A stretch of 64,000 nt of DNA from Actinomycetota bacterium (GCA_902810695.1 CADDYV010000003.1:1-64000), one strand, 5' to 3'. Shown: positions 25,016-34,154, numbered from the stretch's first letter. Program-made: numbers and translations. The notes: generated from the sequence alone by a model not told the origin.

Positions 25016-26206
25016 TTGAACGTTATCGGCGTCATGTCCGGGACTTCCTTCGACGCCATCGAGGCGGCTGCCGCGGACCTGCGCTTCCAAAGCGAAACCC
25101 TCGTTTTGCGTCCTCTAGGATCGCGCAGCTTCGCCTATAAGCCGGACCTGCGAGCCGAGATCGCCGCTGCGCTGCCGCCCGCGACCACCAGCGCCGGGGC
25201 CATATGCAGGCTCGATACCCGCCTGGGGCAGGCTTTCGCCGCTGCGGCAGCCGAAACCGCGGAGTCGTTCTGCGGGGGATTGGCGGAACTCATCGTCTCG
25301 CACGGGCAGACCATATTTCACTGGGTCGAGGGCGGCAGGGCGCTGGGCACGCTGCAGCTCGGCCAGCCTTCCTGGATCGCCGAGCGTACCGGCTCGCCGG
25401 TTGTCTCGGACCTGCGCAGCCGGGACATAGCGGCGGGCGGGCACGGAGCGCCCCTGGTGAGCCTCTTCGACGTCCTGCTCCTGGGCAACGGACAAGGAAC
25501 GCGCGCCGCTCTCAACCTCGGCGGCATCGCGAATCTCACGGTGGTGCCTGAAAAGGATTCTCCCTTCGCTTTCGACATCGGTCCGGCTAACGCCCTCATT
25601 GATGCCGCCGTCAGGCATCTCACCAGCGAGTTGGAGACCTGTGATAAGGATGGTCTCAGGGCCGCGCGGGGTACGGTGCACCGGGGATTGCTCCAGAAAC
25701 TGGCGGAAGACCCCTACTTCGCCCGGAAGCCGCCGAAAACAACGGGCAAGGAGCACTTCAACCTGCCCTACCTGCTGGAAAGTACCTGGTCCTTCGGGTG
25801 CATCGAAGAGGACGACCTCATAGCGACCGTTACCGCCCTGACAGCCAGGACCGTCGCGGATGCCCTGGAACGCTACGGAGTAGATGAGGTCGCCGTTTCC
25901 GGAGGCGGGACCCGTAACCCCACGCTGATGAGCATGCTGCAAGGTGAGGCTCCCGGCGTGCGCTGGCGAAAGATCGAGGATTGGGGCATTCCGTCGGAGG
26001 CGAAGGAGGCTTACGCTTTCGCCGTGCTCGGGTTTCTCTCGTTTTACGGTGTTGCGGGAACCATACCGGCGTGCACCGGAGCCGGGCACGCGACCGTGCT
26101 CGGCAGCATCACTCCCGGCCATAATAGGCCGCTCGCTCTGCCCGCTTCGTTCGAGGGCGAGCTGAAGCAGATCAGGGTGGAGGCACCCGCTGGCGGGAGT
26201 ATTTAG
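25016..26206 (+). CDS. anmK: 1,6-anhydro-N-acetylmuramic acid kinase
   Basis: A 396-residue ASKHA-fold kinase starting at TTG 25016. Family motifs are present: GVMSGTSFDAIEA at the N-terminus, SHGQTIFHW near residue 90, GGIANLTV near 170 and FDIGPANALIDAAV near 190. The enzyme hydrolyses the anhydro ring and phosphorylates it to MurNAc-6-phosphate, the MurQ substrate. The more usual GTSLDGID reads GTSFDAIE here, a small variation. It forms one unit with the GntR gene. Its TAG stop overlaps the TAA stop of the convergent glycosidase gene by shared bases at 26203-26206, leaving no room for a terminator between them. Confidence 0.93.
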   Translation: MNVIGVMSGTSFDAIEAAAADLRFQSETLVLRPLGSRSFAYKPDLRAEIAAALPPATTSAGAICRLDTRLGQAFAAAAAETAESFCGGLAELIVSHGQTIFHWVEGGRALGTLQLGQPSWIAERTGSPVVSDLRSRDIAAGGHGAPLVSLFDVLLLGNGQGTRAALNLGGIANLTVVPEKDSPFAFDIGPANALIDAAVRHLTSELETCDKDGLRAARGTVHRGLLQKLAEDPYFARKPPKTTGKEHFNLPYLLESTWSFGCIEEDDLIATVTALTARTVADALERYGVDEVAVSGGGTRNPTLMSMLQGEAPGVRWRKIEDWGIPSEAKEAYAFAVLGFLSFYGVAGTIPACTGAGHATVLGSITPGHNRPLALPASFEGELKQIRVEAPAGGSI

Positions 26207-27810
26207 ACCGTACTTTTGTTGCTCGGTCTGCTCTCGTGGTGCAGCCGATCCAGCGCGGTGACGTAGTAAGTATAACTGTGGCCTGAATCCGCGCTTTTGT
26301 CGGTGAAAGACTGCGTGTTCTCCCGTTTGCCGTCCGTGCGTACGGCGGCCAGGATATGCTTCGGGTCCTCGAAGTCGCAGGCGGCGCGGCTACGTCTGCC
26401 GTCGAAGCGGTAGATGAGGTAGTAAATCGGGGCTTTGCCGGACTTCGCCGCCTGCCACTCCAGCCTGACGCCTTGTGAGGTCCGCTTTGCGCCCTGGATC
26501 CCCGGCTTGCGCGGAGCGCCACCGCCGAGCCAGCGCATGACGGGCACGAGCGCCACGTACCTGTACAGGCGATTCTTCAGGCGATCCCTGAAGCCAAGCG
26601 GGTTGCTCATGATGCTCGTCATGCTGAAGTAGATGTCGCCCTTTACTTCCGGGTAGCGCCGGTTGAACCGCAGGTGGCTCGGCATCTCGTCGGGGTCGTT
26701 CCACGCCGCGTTGTCGTTGCCGATCTTGTACGCCGCCTGACCGATGTAGAGGTGGACGTTGCTCCCCCTGACCTCATGTGACCACCAGGGGACAAGGACG
26801 TTATAAGCCGCTGGCTTGTAGCCGATGTTCCAGTAGATCTGGGGTGCGATGTAGTCCAGCCAGTTATTCCGGATCCAGGTTCGCGTATCTGCGTAGAGGT
26901 CGTCGTAGCACTCCAGGCCGTTCGTGTCGGAGCCGGTCGGATCGGTGGACTTGTTGCGCCAGATGCCGAACGGGCTTACGCCAAACTTGGCGTAGGGCCT
27001 GGCGCGTTTGATCTCGTGCGACATCTCCCGGATGAGCTGGTTGACGTTGTGGCGGCGCCAGTCGGCTTTGTTATGGAAACTGCCGCCGTACTTGCGGTAG
27101 GTGCCGTCATCCGGGAAGCTCTCCCCGCTTATGGGGTAGGGGTAGAAGTAGTCGTCGAAGTGTACAGCGTCTACGTTGTACTTCCTTATGACTTCCAGAA
27201 CCGACTCTTCAATAAGCCGCCGCACTCCCGGAATGCCGGGGTCGAAGTACAGCGCGCCGCCGTATTTGACAACCCAATCTGGATGCTTGCGTGCGGGGCT
27301 GTCCGGTGCGAGGGCATTCATGTTGTCGTGCAGGCTGATGCGGTAGGGGTTGAACCAGGCGTGGAACTCCAGGTTGCGCTTGTGGGCCTCCCGGAGCATG
27401 AACGCCAGCGGGTCGTAGCCAGGGTCCTTGCCCTGCCTGCCCGTCAGGTACTCCGACCACGGCGCGTACCGCGAGGGATAAAATGCATCGGCTGCGGGGC
27501 GGACCTGCACGACAACGGCGTTCAGGTTCAGAGAAGCTGCCACATCCATCAGGCGGACGAACTCCCGCTTCTGCTCATCCACAGATAGCCCCGGCTGCGA
27601 GGGCCAGTCTATGTTCTCCACCGTTGCGATCCAGACCCCCCGGAACTGGCGCTTGGGCGTGGCCGCCGGAACGGAGCAACCCGTTCGCTTGCTCTCATTT
27701 CTGGTCTCTTGCATGGATGCACCCGGCGCTGCGACGCCGTAGATCGCCGCTCCAGTAAGCCCGCTACCCGCGAGCCGGAGAAAGTTTCGGCGCGTTAGAG
27801 CCTTGTCCAT
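26203..27810 (-). CDS. Tat-exported GHL10-type (family 10-like, YngK-like) glycosyl hydrolase
   Basis: ATG 27810 with GGGAGGGG about 5 bases before it gives 535 residues. The N-terminus carries a twin-arginine signal (LTRRNFLRLAG then a hydrophobic stretch). From about residue 55 the GHL10/DUF187 barrel begins: RGVWIATVENIDWPS, HAWFNPYRIS, WVVKYGGALYFDPG and DAVHFDDYFYPYP with its acidic pair. The C-terminal 90 residues look like a fibronectin-III-like domain. Relatives such as B. subtilis YngK are induced with muropeptide recycling genes. It is divergent from the sugar ABC transporter, with a candidate GntR operator between, so it may release glycan fragments outside the membrane for that importer. 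Confidence 0.88.
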   Translation of the reverse strand: MDKALTRRNFLRLAGSGLTGAAIYGVAAPGASMQETRNESKRTGCSVPAATPKRQFRGVWIATVENIDWPSQPGLSVDEQKREFVRLMDVAASLNLNAVVVQVRPAADAFYPSRYAPWSEYLTGRQGKDPGYDPLAFMLREAHKRNLEFHAWFNPYRISLHDNMNALAPDSPARKHPDWVVKYGGALYFDPGIPGVRRLIEESVLEVIRKYNVDAVHFDDYFYPYPISGESFPDDGTYRKYGGSFHNKADWRRHNVNQLIREMSHEIKRARPYAKFGVSPFGIWRNKSTDPTGSDTNGLECYDDLYADTRTWIRNNWLDYIAPQIYWNIGYKPAAYNVLVPWWSHEVRGSNVHLYIGQAAYKIGNDNAAWNDPDEMPSHLRFNRRYPEVKGDIYFSMTSIMSNPLGFRDRLKNRLYRYVALVPVMRWLGGGAPRKPGIQGAKRTSQGVRLEWQAAKSGKAPIYYLIYRFDGRRSRAACDFEDPKHILAAVRTDGKRENTQSFTDKSADSGHSYTYYVTALDRLHHESRPSNKSTV

Positions 27811-27918
27811 GATCCCCCTCCCTGTGCTTGTATCTTTGATTATACACTCTAGCGCATACAGCCTTAAGGGCAAGGGCTGATCGTTGCGAGAGCCTTGCGG
27901 TCGTGCTTTACTGCTACT

Positions 27919-27933
27919 ATTGTATATACCAAT
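27919..27933. promoter_or_regulatory. Candidate GntR/NagR-type operator, site 3 (glycosidase/ABC divergent promoter)
   Basis: ATTGTATATACCAAT is nearly palindromic; its reverse complement ATTGGTATATACAAT closely matches sites 1 and 2. A possible promoter TTGCGG (27895-27900) with a 17-base spacer to TATTGT (27918-27923) would be covered by the bound regulator. The location suits joint control of the glycosidase and the importer. Confidence 0.68.
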
Positions 27934-28038
27934 TGCGAAGACGCGGGAGGGCGGGTTCGCTTCATGGTTTTTCGGTGTAGCGAGGGGAAGCTGGCTCATC
28001 ACGAAGACTAGAGCCGACCGTCAACGGGGGGTGAGGAA

Positions 28039-29361
28039 GTGAAGGGGAGAGGGACTGTCGAGGAACGAGCGGTAAGCCGCCGGGATTTCTTGCGTATGGG
28101 TGGCGCCGGGCTTGCCGGGATGGGTTTGCTCGGTGCGGCTGCCTGCGGCGGGGGAGCGGGTGCCGGGTCCAGCGGCGGGAAGCCTTCGGGTTCGATCAAG
28201 GTCTGGATCATGCAGCCTGGCTCGAACGAGTTGGAGGGTTTGATCCGGGGTTTCGCGAAGGACTTCCAGAAGAAAAACCAGGGCACCAAGATCGAGCTTC
28301 AGTTCGTGCCCTGGACGAGCGCCCACGACCAGTTCGTAACCGCCGTAGGCGGGGGACAGGTCCCGGATCTGGCCGAGATGGGCACTACCTGGACGCCGGA
28401 GTTCGCTTCTCTAGGCGCGCTCGCGGAGCAGAAAGAGAAGCTATCCGGCAAGTATGTCGAGAGCCTCATCGAGAGCGGCAGGGTGAACGGCAAGGTCTAC
28501 GGGTTGCCCTGGTACGGCGGGGCGCGGGCCCTGATCTACCGCAAAGACGTCCTCGACAAGCTCGGCCTCAAGGCCCCGCAGAGCTGGGATGACATCGTCA
28601 AAGTCGGGGAGACCGTCAAGAAGAAGACCAGACTCTACCCGTTCGGGGCCATCGGCAACGACGAGCACCAGTACCTGCCGATGGTGTGGCAGGCAGGAGG
28701 TGAGATCGCCGTGAAATCCGGCGGGAAGTGGCGCTCGAAGATGGACTCGCCCCAGGCGGTAAAAGCGTTCGGGTTCTACGCCGATCTCTTCCGCAGGCAC
28801 AAGTTTTCCCCGGCCGGGGCGCTCAACTGGGACTCTCTCGATCTCCGCAAGTCCTTCGTGACCGGAGATATGGCAATGATGCTCGGCGGCGGCTGGGACG
28901 TATCCGGCATCCTGGCCGAAGCCCCGAAGCTGAAGGGCAAGATCGGCACCGCCCTCACTCCCAAAGGTCCCGCCGGAAACCGGGACGCGTTCGCTGGCGG
29001 CAGTCACCTCGTCGTGTTCGAGGGCTCACAGAACAAGACGCTCGCCAATGCGTTCGCCAGGTTCATGCTCGCACCCGAGCGGGTGAGCGAGTACGCGGAC
29101 AAGCTCGGCTTCCTGCCTGGCACGATCGCAGGCATCAAGAAGTCCAGTAGCAGGAATGATCCACTGTTCCATCCGTTCACCGACCAGTTCGTCAACATGT
29201 CGCGCACCTACCCGCCGGTCCCGCAGTGGGGTGGCTTCGAGGGAGATGAGCTATTCGTGGGCGCGATGCAGCAGATCATGGGCAGCAAGCAAACCGCTAA
29301 ACAGGCGCTCGCAGAGGTAACTACCAAGATGAACCAGGCTTTCAAGAAGAAAACTCAGTGA
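28039..29361 (+). CDS. Sugar ABC transporter substrate-binding lipoprotein (family 1)
   Basis: A 440-residue extracellular binding protein. The N-terminus has a twin-arginine motif (SRRDFLRMGG) followed by a hydrophobic segment and a lipobox-like LLGAAAC, so it is probably exported by Tat and anchored by lipid. The mature part matches the MalE-type family 1 binding proteins (IKVWIMQPGSNE, PDLAEMGTTWTPEF, GLPWYGGARALIYRKD). GTG 28039 is the start. The next permease starts by GTGA overlap. No ATPase gene is in the cluster, so a shared MsmK-type ATPase encoded elsewhere is likely. Peptidoglycan-derived disaccharide as ligand is inferred from neighbours. Confidence 0.92.
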   Translation: MKGRGTVEERAVSRRDFLRMGGAGLAGMGLLGAAACGGGAGAGSSGGKPSGSIKVWIMQPGSNELEGLIRGFAKDFQKKNQGTKIELQFVPWTSAHDQFVTAVGGGQVPDLAEMGTTWTPEFASLGALAEQKEKLSGKYVESLIESGRVNGKVYGLPWYGGARALIYRKDVLDKLGLKAPQSWDDIVKVGETVKKKTRLYPFGAIGNDEHQYLPMVWQAGGEIAVKSGGKWRSKMDSPQAVKAFGFYADLFRRHKFSPAGALNWDSLDLRKSFVTGDMAMMLGGGWDVSGILAEAPKLKGKIGTALTPKGPAGNRDAFAGGSHLVVFEGSQNKTLANAFARFMLAPERVSEYADKLGFLPGTIAGIKKSSSRNDPLFHPFTDQFVNMSRTYPPVPQWGGFEGDELFVGAMQQIMGSKQTAKQALAEVTTKMNQAFKKKTQ

Positions 29362-30317
29362 TCGAAGCCAAAAACACCGGCCAGCGACGGAGGCTGCTGC
29401 GTCCCGCCCGCAGGCAGCGGAGGGGGCGCATGTACTTCGAGTCGCGGGTGCTGCCCTGGCTGCTCCTGCTGCCCGCGCTCGTGGTTATCTTCGGACTGAT
29501 CCTCTACCCGGTCGTGAGGACGCTGTGGCTCTCGTTCACGGACGCGGGGCTGGCCTCGCTCGTCTCGGGCCAGATGGACTTCGTGGGGCTGCGCAACTAC
29601 GCCGATATCTTCTCCGACCCCGAACTGCGGATGACCTTCGTCAGGACCGCCCTCTTCGGGTTTGCGTGCGTGGCCGGGACGATGGCGCTCGGGCTCTCCG
29701 CCGCGCTGCTTTTGAACCAGAAGTTCAGGGGCCGGGTGGTGCTCGGCGTGCTCGTGCTGTTGCCGTGGGCGGTCCCGGCGGTGGCCGCCTCTATAGTGTG
29801 GAAGTGGATGTTCGACGACCAGTACGGCATCATCAACTGGGCGCTCTCCAGCGTGGGACTGAGCATGTTCAAAGGGTTCCCCTGGTTCAACGACTGGCTC
29901 CCGGCGTTTGTTGCGGTCGGGATCGTGGTCGTCTGGCAGTCATTCCCGTTCGTGGCGCTGATGCTGCTCGCCGGGTTCCAGGCTATCCCGCAGGAAGTCC
30001 TCGAAGCGGCGAAGTCCGACGGTGCCGGCGCCTTCCAGCGTCTGCGCCACGTTACCCTCCCGATGCTCAAGCCGCTCGTACTCGTGCTCATCGTCATCTC
30101 CACGATCTGGGACTTCAAGATCTTCGATCAGATCTACGTGATGACCGGCGGCGGACCGGCGCACTCGACTGAGGTGATATCCGTCGCCACCTGGCGGGAG
30201 GCGTTTACCCAGCTCGACTTCGGGATGGGCTCGGCGCTCGCCATCCTGCTGTTCGTCGTCCTCGCCCTCGTCACCATCATCTATATCCGCCTGATACGCG
30301 AGGAGGAGCTGGGATGA
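29358..30317 (+). CDS. Sugar ABC transporter permease, MalF/UgpA type
   Basis: A 319-residue membrane protein with six core helices and the EAA loop (EVLEAAKSDGAGAFQRLRHVTLPMLKP) that contacts the ATPase. The N-terminal 30 residues are strongly basic. The GTG start overlaps the binding-protein stop as GTGA, and its stop overlaps the next permease as ATGA, so subunits are made in balanced amounts. Confidence 0.92.
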   Translation: MIEAKNTGQRRRLLRPARRQRRGRMYFESRVLPWLLLLPALVVIFGLILYPVVRTLWLSFTDAGLASLVSGQMDFVGLRNYADIFSDPELRMTFVRTALFGFACVAGTMALGLSAALLLNQKFRGRVVLGVLVLLPWAVPAVAASIVWKWMFDDQYGIINWALSSVGLSMFKGFPWFNDWLPAFVAVGIVVVWQSFPFVALMLLAGFQAIPQEVLEAAKSDGAGAFQRLRHVTLPMLKPLVLVLIVISTIWDFKIFDQIYVMTGGGPAHSTEVISVATWREAFTQLDFGMGSALAILLFVVLALVTIIYIRLIREEELG

Positions 30318-31141
30318 GACGCTCGTTCGCCGCTTCTCTGGGCCTGTATGCGGGAGCGGTCGCCCTGGGAGCTTTCAGCGTGTTCCCGTTTCTGTGGATG
30401 GTCATAACCTCGGTCAAGGGCAGCCAGGAGATCTTCACCCGCACTCCGGTGTTCGTGCCGCACTCGCCCACCCTCGGACGGTACGCGCAGGTTCTCGGCG
30501 GCGAGTTCGCCCGGGCGCTGCTGAACTCCGTAATCGTGGCGACGGGAACCACGGTCCTGGGGGTCTCCGTCGCCGTGCTCGCGGGCTATTCGCTGGCCCG
30601 GTTCCGGCTGCCCTTGAGGAGGTATCTGCTCATGCTCATCCTGAGTACCCAGATGTTCCCGCTGGTGGCTCTGATCATCCCGCTCTTCATAGTGATGCGC
30701 ACGCTGGGATTGCTCAACACCTATCCGGGTCTGATCCTCGCCTACCTGAGCTTCACCGTGCCGCTCGCCGCGTGGATGATGCGCGGGTTCTTCCAGTCCA
30801 TTCCGCCCGAGCTGGAGGACGCCGCGATGGTGGACGGAGCCACCAGGATGGGTGCGTTCCTGCGGGTCGTCCTGCCGGTCGCCGGTCCGGGGGTCGCGGC
30901 CACCTCCATCTACGCCTTCATCGTCGCCTGGAACGAGTTCCTGATCGCGCTCACCTTTATCAGCGACGAGCAGATGCGCACCCTGCCGGTGGCCCTGCAG
31001 TCGTTTATCGGCAGGGAGTCTACCGACTGGGGCGCAATCATGGCGGCGAGCGTGATCTTCACCCTGCCGGTGATCGCATTCTTCCTGCTGGTCCACAAAC
31101 GGCTCACCCGCGGCATGGCTGCAGGAGCCCTGAAAGGATAA
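30314..31141 (+). CDS. Sugar ABC transporter permease, MalG/UgpE type
   Basis: A 275-residue six-helix permease, with the EAA loop ELEDAAMVDGATRMGAFLRVVLP near residue 170 and the usual C-terminal LVHKRLTRGMAAGALKG. It pairs with the preceding permease. The TIM-barrel-like gene follows 6 bases after its stop, so that protein belongs to the same operon. Confidence 0.92.
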   Translation: MRRSFAASLGLYAGAVALGAFSVFPFLWMVITSVKGSQEIFTRTPVFVPHSPTLGRYAQVLGGEFARALLNSVIVATGTTVLGVSVAVLAGYSLARFRLPLRRYLLMLILSTQMFPLVALIIPLFIVMRTLGLLNTYPGLILAYLSFTVPLAAWMMRGFFQSIPPELEDAAMVDGATRMGAFLRVVLPVAGPGVAATSIYAFIVAWNEFLIALTFISDEQMRTLPVALQSFIGRESTDWGAIMAASVIFTLPVIAFFLLVHKRLTRGMAAGALKG

Positions 31142-31147
31142 AAACAT

Positions 31148-32140
31148 ATGGGAGCTGGCGTCTCGTACTTCGGCAGCCGGATACTCCGCCACGTCGCCTC
31201 CGACATGGAAGACCTGGCGAACCGCGGCTTTACCGGCGTTCTGCACACCTTCTCGGAGAATGACCTGAACTACTACCGCGAGCAGATGCGGCGTATCGTG
31301 GAGGTCTCCCACGACGCCGGTCTTGAGGTGCAGATCGGGCCCTGGGGAGTGGGGCACGCCTTCGGCGGCGAGGCCGAGAGCCTTTTCACGGCCACCCACC
31401 CGGAGGTGGGGCAGGTCTTCGACGACGGCCGTCGCGTCGGGGCGGCCTGCCCTAACCAGCCCGCCTTCAGGGAGTTCATGCGCTCTTGGGCGGACGCCGC
31501 GATCGAGACCGGCGCCGACCGCATCTTCTGGGACGAACCCCACTGGGCGCACCCGACCCAGTTCGGCCTTCCGCCGGAGCGATGGAGCTGTCGCTGCGAG
31601 CGGTGCCAGGAGCTTTTCTCCGAGCGATTCGGCGAGCCGATGCCCGACGAGCTGACCCCCGAGGTCACCAGATTCCGCGAGGACTCGATGGTCGGCTTCA
31701 TACGCGAGCTGGTCGGCCACGTCGCCGCGCGGGGGGTCGGGAGCACGGTTTGTCTCCTGCCGCTTACCGAAGGGCCGCAGGGACTCTCGGACTGGTCGCA
31801 GGTGGCCTCCGCGCCGGGACTCGGAATCCTGGCGACGGACCCGTACTGGAAATTTTTCGACTACCCGGCTGATGAGTTCGTGGGGAGCTTCGCCCGGCGG
31901 GTGCGGAGTCTGGCCGACAAGTGCGGTGTCGGGGCGCAGATCTGGATACAGGGCTATGGTCTCGGACCGGAGGACGAGGCCGACATCCACGCCGCCGTAG
32001 ACGCCGCCCGCCGCGCAGGAGTAGACGACCTGTGGACCTGGGCTTACGAGGCTTGCGGCCACATGAGCTACCTCAAAACGCGCGAGCCCGAAAAAGTGTG
32101 GGCTATTCTCACCGAGGCGCTTACACACCCTGCTCCGTAA
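31148..32140 (+). CDS. Uncharacterised TIM-barrel glycosidase-like protein of the sugar ABC operon
   Basis: A 330-residue soluble protein without a signal peptide. The alternation of strand-like and helix-like segments (GFTGVLHTFSEND, GLEVQIGPWGVGHAF, ADRIFWDEPHWAHP) fits a beta/alpha barrel. WDEPHW near residue 128 offers an acidic catalytic candidate, and CRCERCQELFSERFGE near 147 is a cysteine cluster like those in some GH42-related and GHL proteins. I cannot assign a known family. Its place last in the operon, in the cytoplasm and beside AnmK/MurQ genes suggests it cleaves the imported sugar, perhaps GlcNAc-anhydroMurNAc, in place of NagZ. That function is a hypothesis. Confidence 0.7.
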   Translation: MGAGVSYFGSRILRHVASDMEDLANRGFTGVLHTFSENDLNYYREQMRRIVEVSHDAGLEVQIGPWGVGHAFGGEAESLFTATHPEVGQVFDDGRRVGAACPNQPAFREFMRSWADAAIETGADRIFWDEPHWAHPTQFGLPPERWSCRCERCQELFSERFGEPMPDELTPEVTRFREDSMVGFIRELVGHVAARGVGSTVCLLPLTEGPQGLSDWSQVASAPGLGILATDPYWKFFDYPADEFVGSFARRVRSLADKCGVGAQIWIQGYGLGPEDEADIHAAVDAARRAGVDDLWTWAYEACGHMSYLKTREPEKVWAILTEALTHPAP

Positions 32141-32590
32141 AACGTAGCCTGGATCGCCCCGAGGCGCTTTGTAACGGTAGGCCTCAAAACGCGCCAGAGC
32201 AACCGGAGTAGCCTTATCTCTTGGAATACTCCGGACATCCATGCAGGCTCACCCGACGTGTGACTACCGCGGTTTGAATAAAAGTGCCTCGTTTTCGTAA
32301 AAAATAGTTCATTTATAGTTCGTTTGGGGGATGCGTCGGGGGATAAGGTAACTCTATCCTTCCCTCAAGGAGAAGAAGAGCTTGGCGCCGTCGTGGCCGG
32401 TGAGTTGGGGTGCACTTTTGGGCGATGCAGCATCCTGCTGGAGTTTTTACACGAGGCTCCCTTTTGGGAAGCTGTGGCCTGCTCTGGCATGCGCTCTTGA
32501 GAAAGGAGGTGGGCGGGAGTTGAATCTTTGCCGAGTGAGTCCCTGATCCCAGACCCTCACAGGACACAAATTCCGAGAAAGGAGATACGC
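32141..32590. other. 450-base intergenic region before the copper protein gene
   Basis: No supported gene is seen. An AT-rich stretch with tandem AGTTCATTT/AGTTCGTTT (about 32306-32325) may hold promoter or regulatory elements. A strong GAAAGGAGGTG near 32500-32511 precedes a TTG and only eight codons, so a short leader peptide is possible but unproven. Confidence 0.35.
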
Positions 32591-33781
32591 ATGAGAAGCC
32601 ATATACGGCTGGTTAGCGCCTTGCTTCTGGCCGTGATGCTCGCATTAGTCGTCGCCGGTGGCTCCGCACTCGCGAGAAGCTCCGCGAATGCCCGTTCCAG
32701 CGCGGCCAAAGCTCGCAACTTCAAGGTGCTGGTAGGAAAGGACCTGGAGGCTGGCAAGGGGAACTCCGCGGACGCAATGCGTTTCCTACCATCGAGGATC
32801 AGGGTGCATCGGGGGGATTCGATCACCTTTACGGGTGAGTTCCATACGGCGACAGCCCTGCCGGTCGGGACGAAGCCGGGCCCGTGGATTAACTCCCACG
32901 CCAGACACTTCGGGCAGACGTACTTCTTCCTGGCTGCGGATGATGAGCCTCACACCACCATCTTCAACCCCCGCGTCATCTACCCCAAGGGCTGCTCCCG
33001 GTCGGGATCTTGCACCTATAACGGCAAGAGCCTGGTGAACAGTGGCCTGCTAGGTCTTGTCACGCCGAAAACCACCATGAAAATCAACGCGGCCCCTGGC
33101 TCCTCGTTCTGGGTGATCTGCCTCGTGCATCCCCAGATGCAGATGCACGTCCGGGTAGTGCGGGCCAGCACCCATATCAGAACCCAGGCTCAGATCAACG
33201 CCAGTGTCAAGCGACTTGTCCGGCGTGCCACGGCCAACGCGACCGCGCTATGGAGCAAGCTCAACCACCAGCACAGCCACACCACCCCCTCGGGCAAGCG
33301 GGTGATTGACGCTTATGCCGGATTCGACACCAAGCATCTGGAGCTCTTCGGGATGTTCCCAAAGGTTTTGAATATCCACAAGGGACAGACGGTGGAGTGG
33401 CACTTCAACCAGATCCGCTTCGAGCCCCACAGTGTGGTCTTCCCGGCGAAGACAGCTCAGCAGATATCCACCGGTCCGCCACCGATGTGCGAAAAGAACA
33501 ACGGCAGCGGTGATGTCCCGGCCAACCAGAACTTCACCTGCCCGGCGGGCTCTCATGGCCCGATCGAAATCGAGCTCGACCCTCGGATTCTGCAGCAGGG
33601 AGGCAATGGACAGCTTACCTCCACCACGGACTATGAGAACTCCGGGGCCAGGGGCGGTTTCGACATCCCCAACCACAAACCTTACTTCCTCACCTTCCCC
33701 GTGAGCTCGCCCAAAGGTGGCTTCCGCTACGCGTGCGGTGTGCACGGCTTGATGATGAGTGGTTTTGTGAAAGTCCGTTGA
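32591..33781 (+). CDS. Secreted two-domain cupredoxin (blue copper) protein
   Basis: ATG 32591, six bases after AAAGGAG, gives 396 residues with a Sec signal peptide (LVSALLLAVMLALVVAGGSALA). Two cupredoxin domains follow. The first (about 40-195) has FHTATALP and ends CLVHPQMQM; the second (about 245-396) has PHSVVFP and ends CGVHGLMM. Each supplies the N-terminal His plus the Cys-x2-His and Met expected of a type 1 copper site. Duplicated domains without a multicopper oxidase signature suggest electron transfer or copper handling outside the membrane. A strong terminator lies about 130 bases downstream and the gene seems to stand alone. Confidence 0.82.
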   Translation: MRSHIRLVSALLLAVMLALVVAGGSALARSSANARSSAAKARNFKVLVGKDLEAGKGNSADAMRFLPSRIRVHRGDSITFTGEFHTATALPVGTKPGPWINSHARHFGQTYFFLAADDEPHTTIFNPRVIYPKGCSRSGSCTYNGKSLVNSGLLGLVTPKTTMKINAAPGSSFWVICLVHPQMQMHVRVVRASTHIRTQAQINASVKRLVRRATANATALWSKLNHQHSHTTPSGKRVIDAYAGFDTKHLELFGMFPKVLNIHKGQTVEWHFNQIRFEPHSVVFPAKTAQQISTGPPPMCEKNNGSGDVPANQNFTCPAGSHGPIEIELDPRILQQGGNGQLTSTTDYENSGARGGFDIPNHKPYFLTFPVSSPKGGFRYACGVHGLMMSGFVKVR

Positions 33782-33913
33782 CGTTCCAGCATCGCCCCTC
33801 GCAGGGCGTCGGTATTGGTGGGGACCTCATTTTGTTCCTGTGCTGACCGGCCTCCTGAAGCGGGGTAGACGCTGAGATGAAACGGTGAAGGGCGGCCTGT
33901 TATCCACCCTGTT

Positions 33914-33956
33914 AAAAAGAGAAGGCCTGATTCCCGGTCAAGGGCCTTCTCTTTTT
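33914..33956. terminator. Bidirectional rho-independent terminator
   Basis: AAAAAGAGAAGGCC (33914-33927) pairs perfectly with GGCCTTCTCTTTTT (33943-33956) around a 15-base loop. The 14-bp stem ends in A-run and T-run, so it can act on both strands. It follows the cupredoxin gene and isolates the unit beginning at 34155. Confidence 0.88.
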
Positions 33957-34154
33957 GTGCTGCCCGATGAGCCTGCGATCGCGTGAGCGAAAACCGCCTC
34001 TGTTCCGTTGTGCGGCTGAACTCGGGAGACTTCTGCGGCATTATGAAGAGATCCCCCGACTGGTCGCAACAAGTCTAGGGTAAGGATTAGCTGTGTCAGG
34101 ACGTTTGAGGCGGATGTCCTACGGATCTGGAGTCGAAGCAGGAGGTTTTGGGGA

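Noticed and set aside
32071-32195. Repeat of a 13-base string (CCTCAAAACGCGC) and of CCGAGGCGCTT around the end of the TIM-barrel-like gene
   Set aside because: The two pairs occur in different order and are short; coincidence is as likely as a partial duplication.
30281-32242. 653-codon open frame on the minus strand
   Set aside because: It is antisense to the MalG-type permease and the TIM-barrel-like gene, has no family resemblance and arises from GC-rich codon bias.
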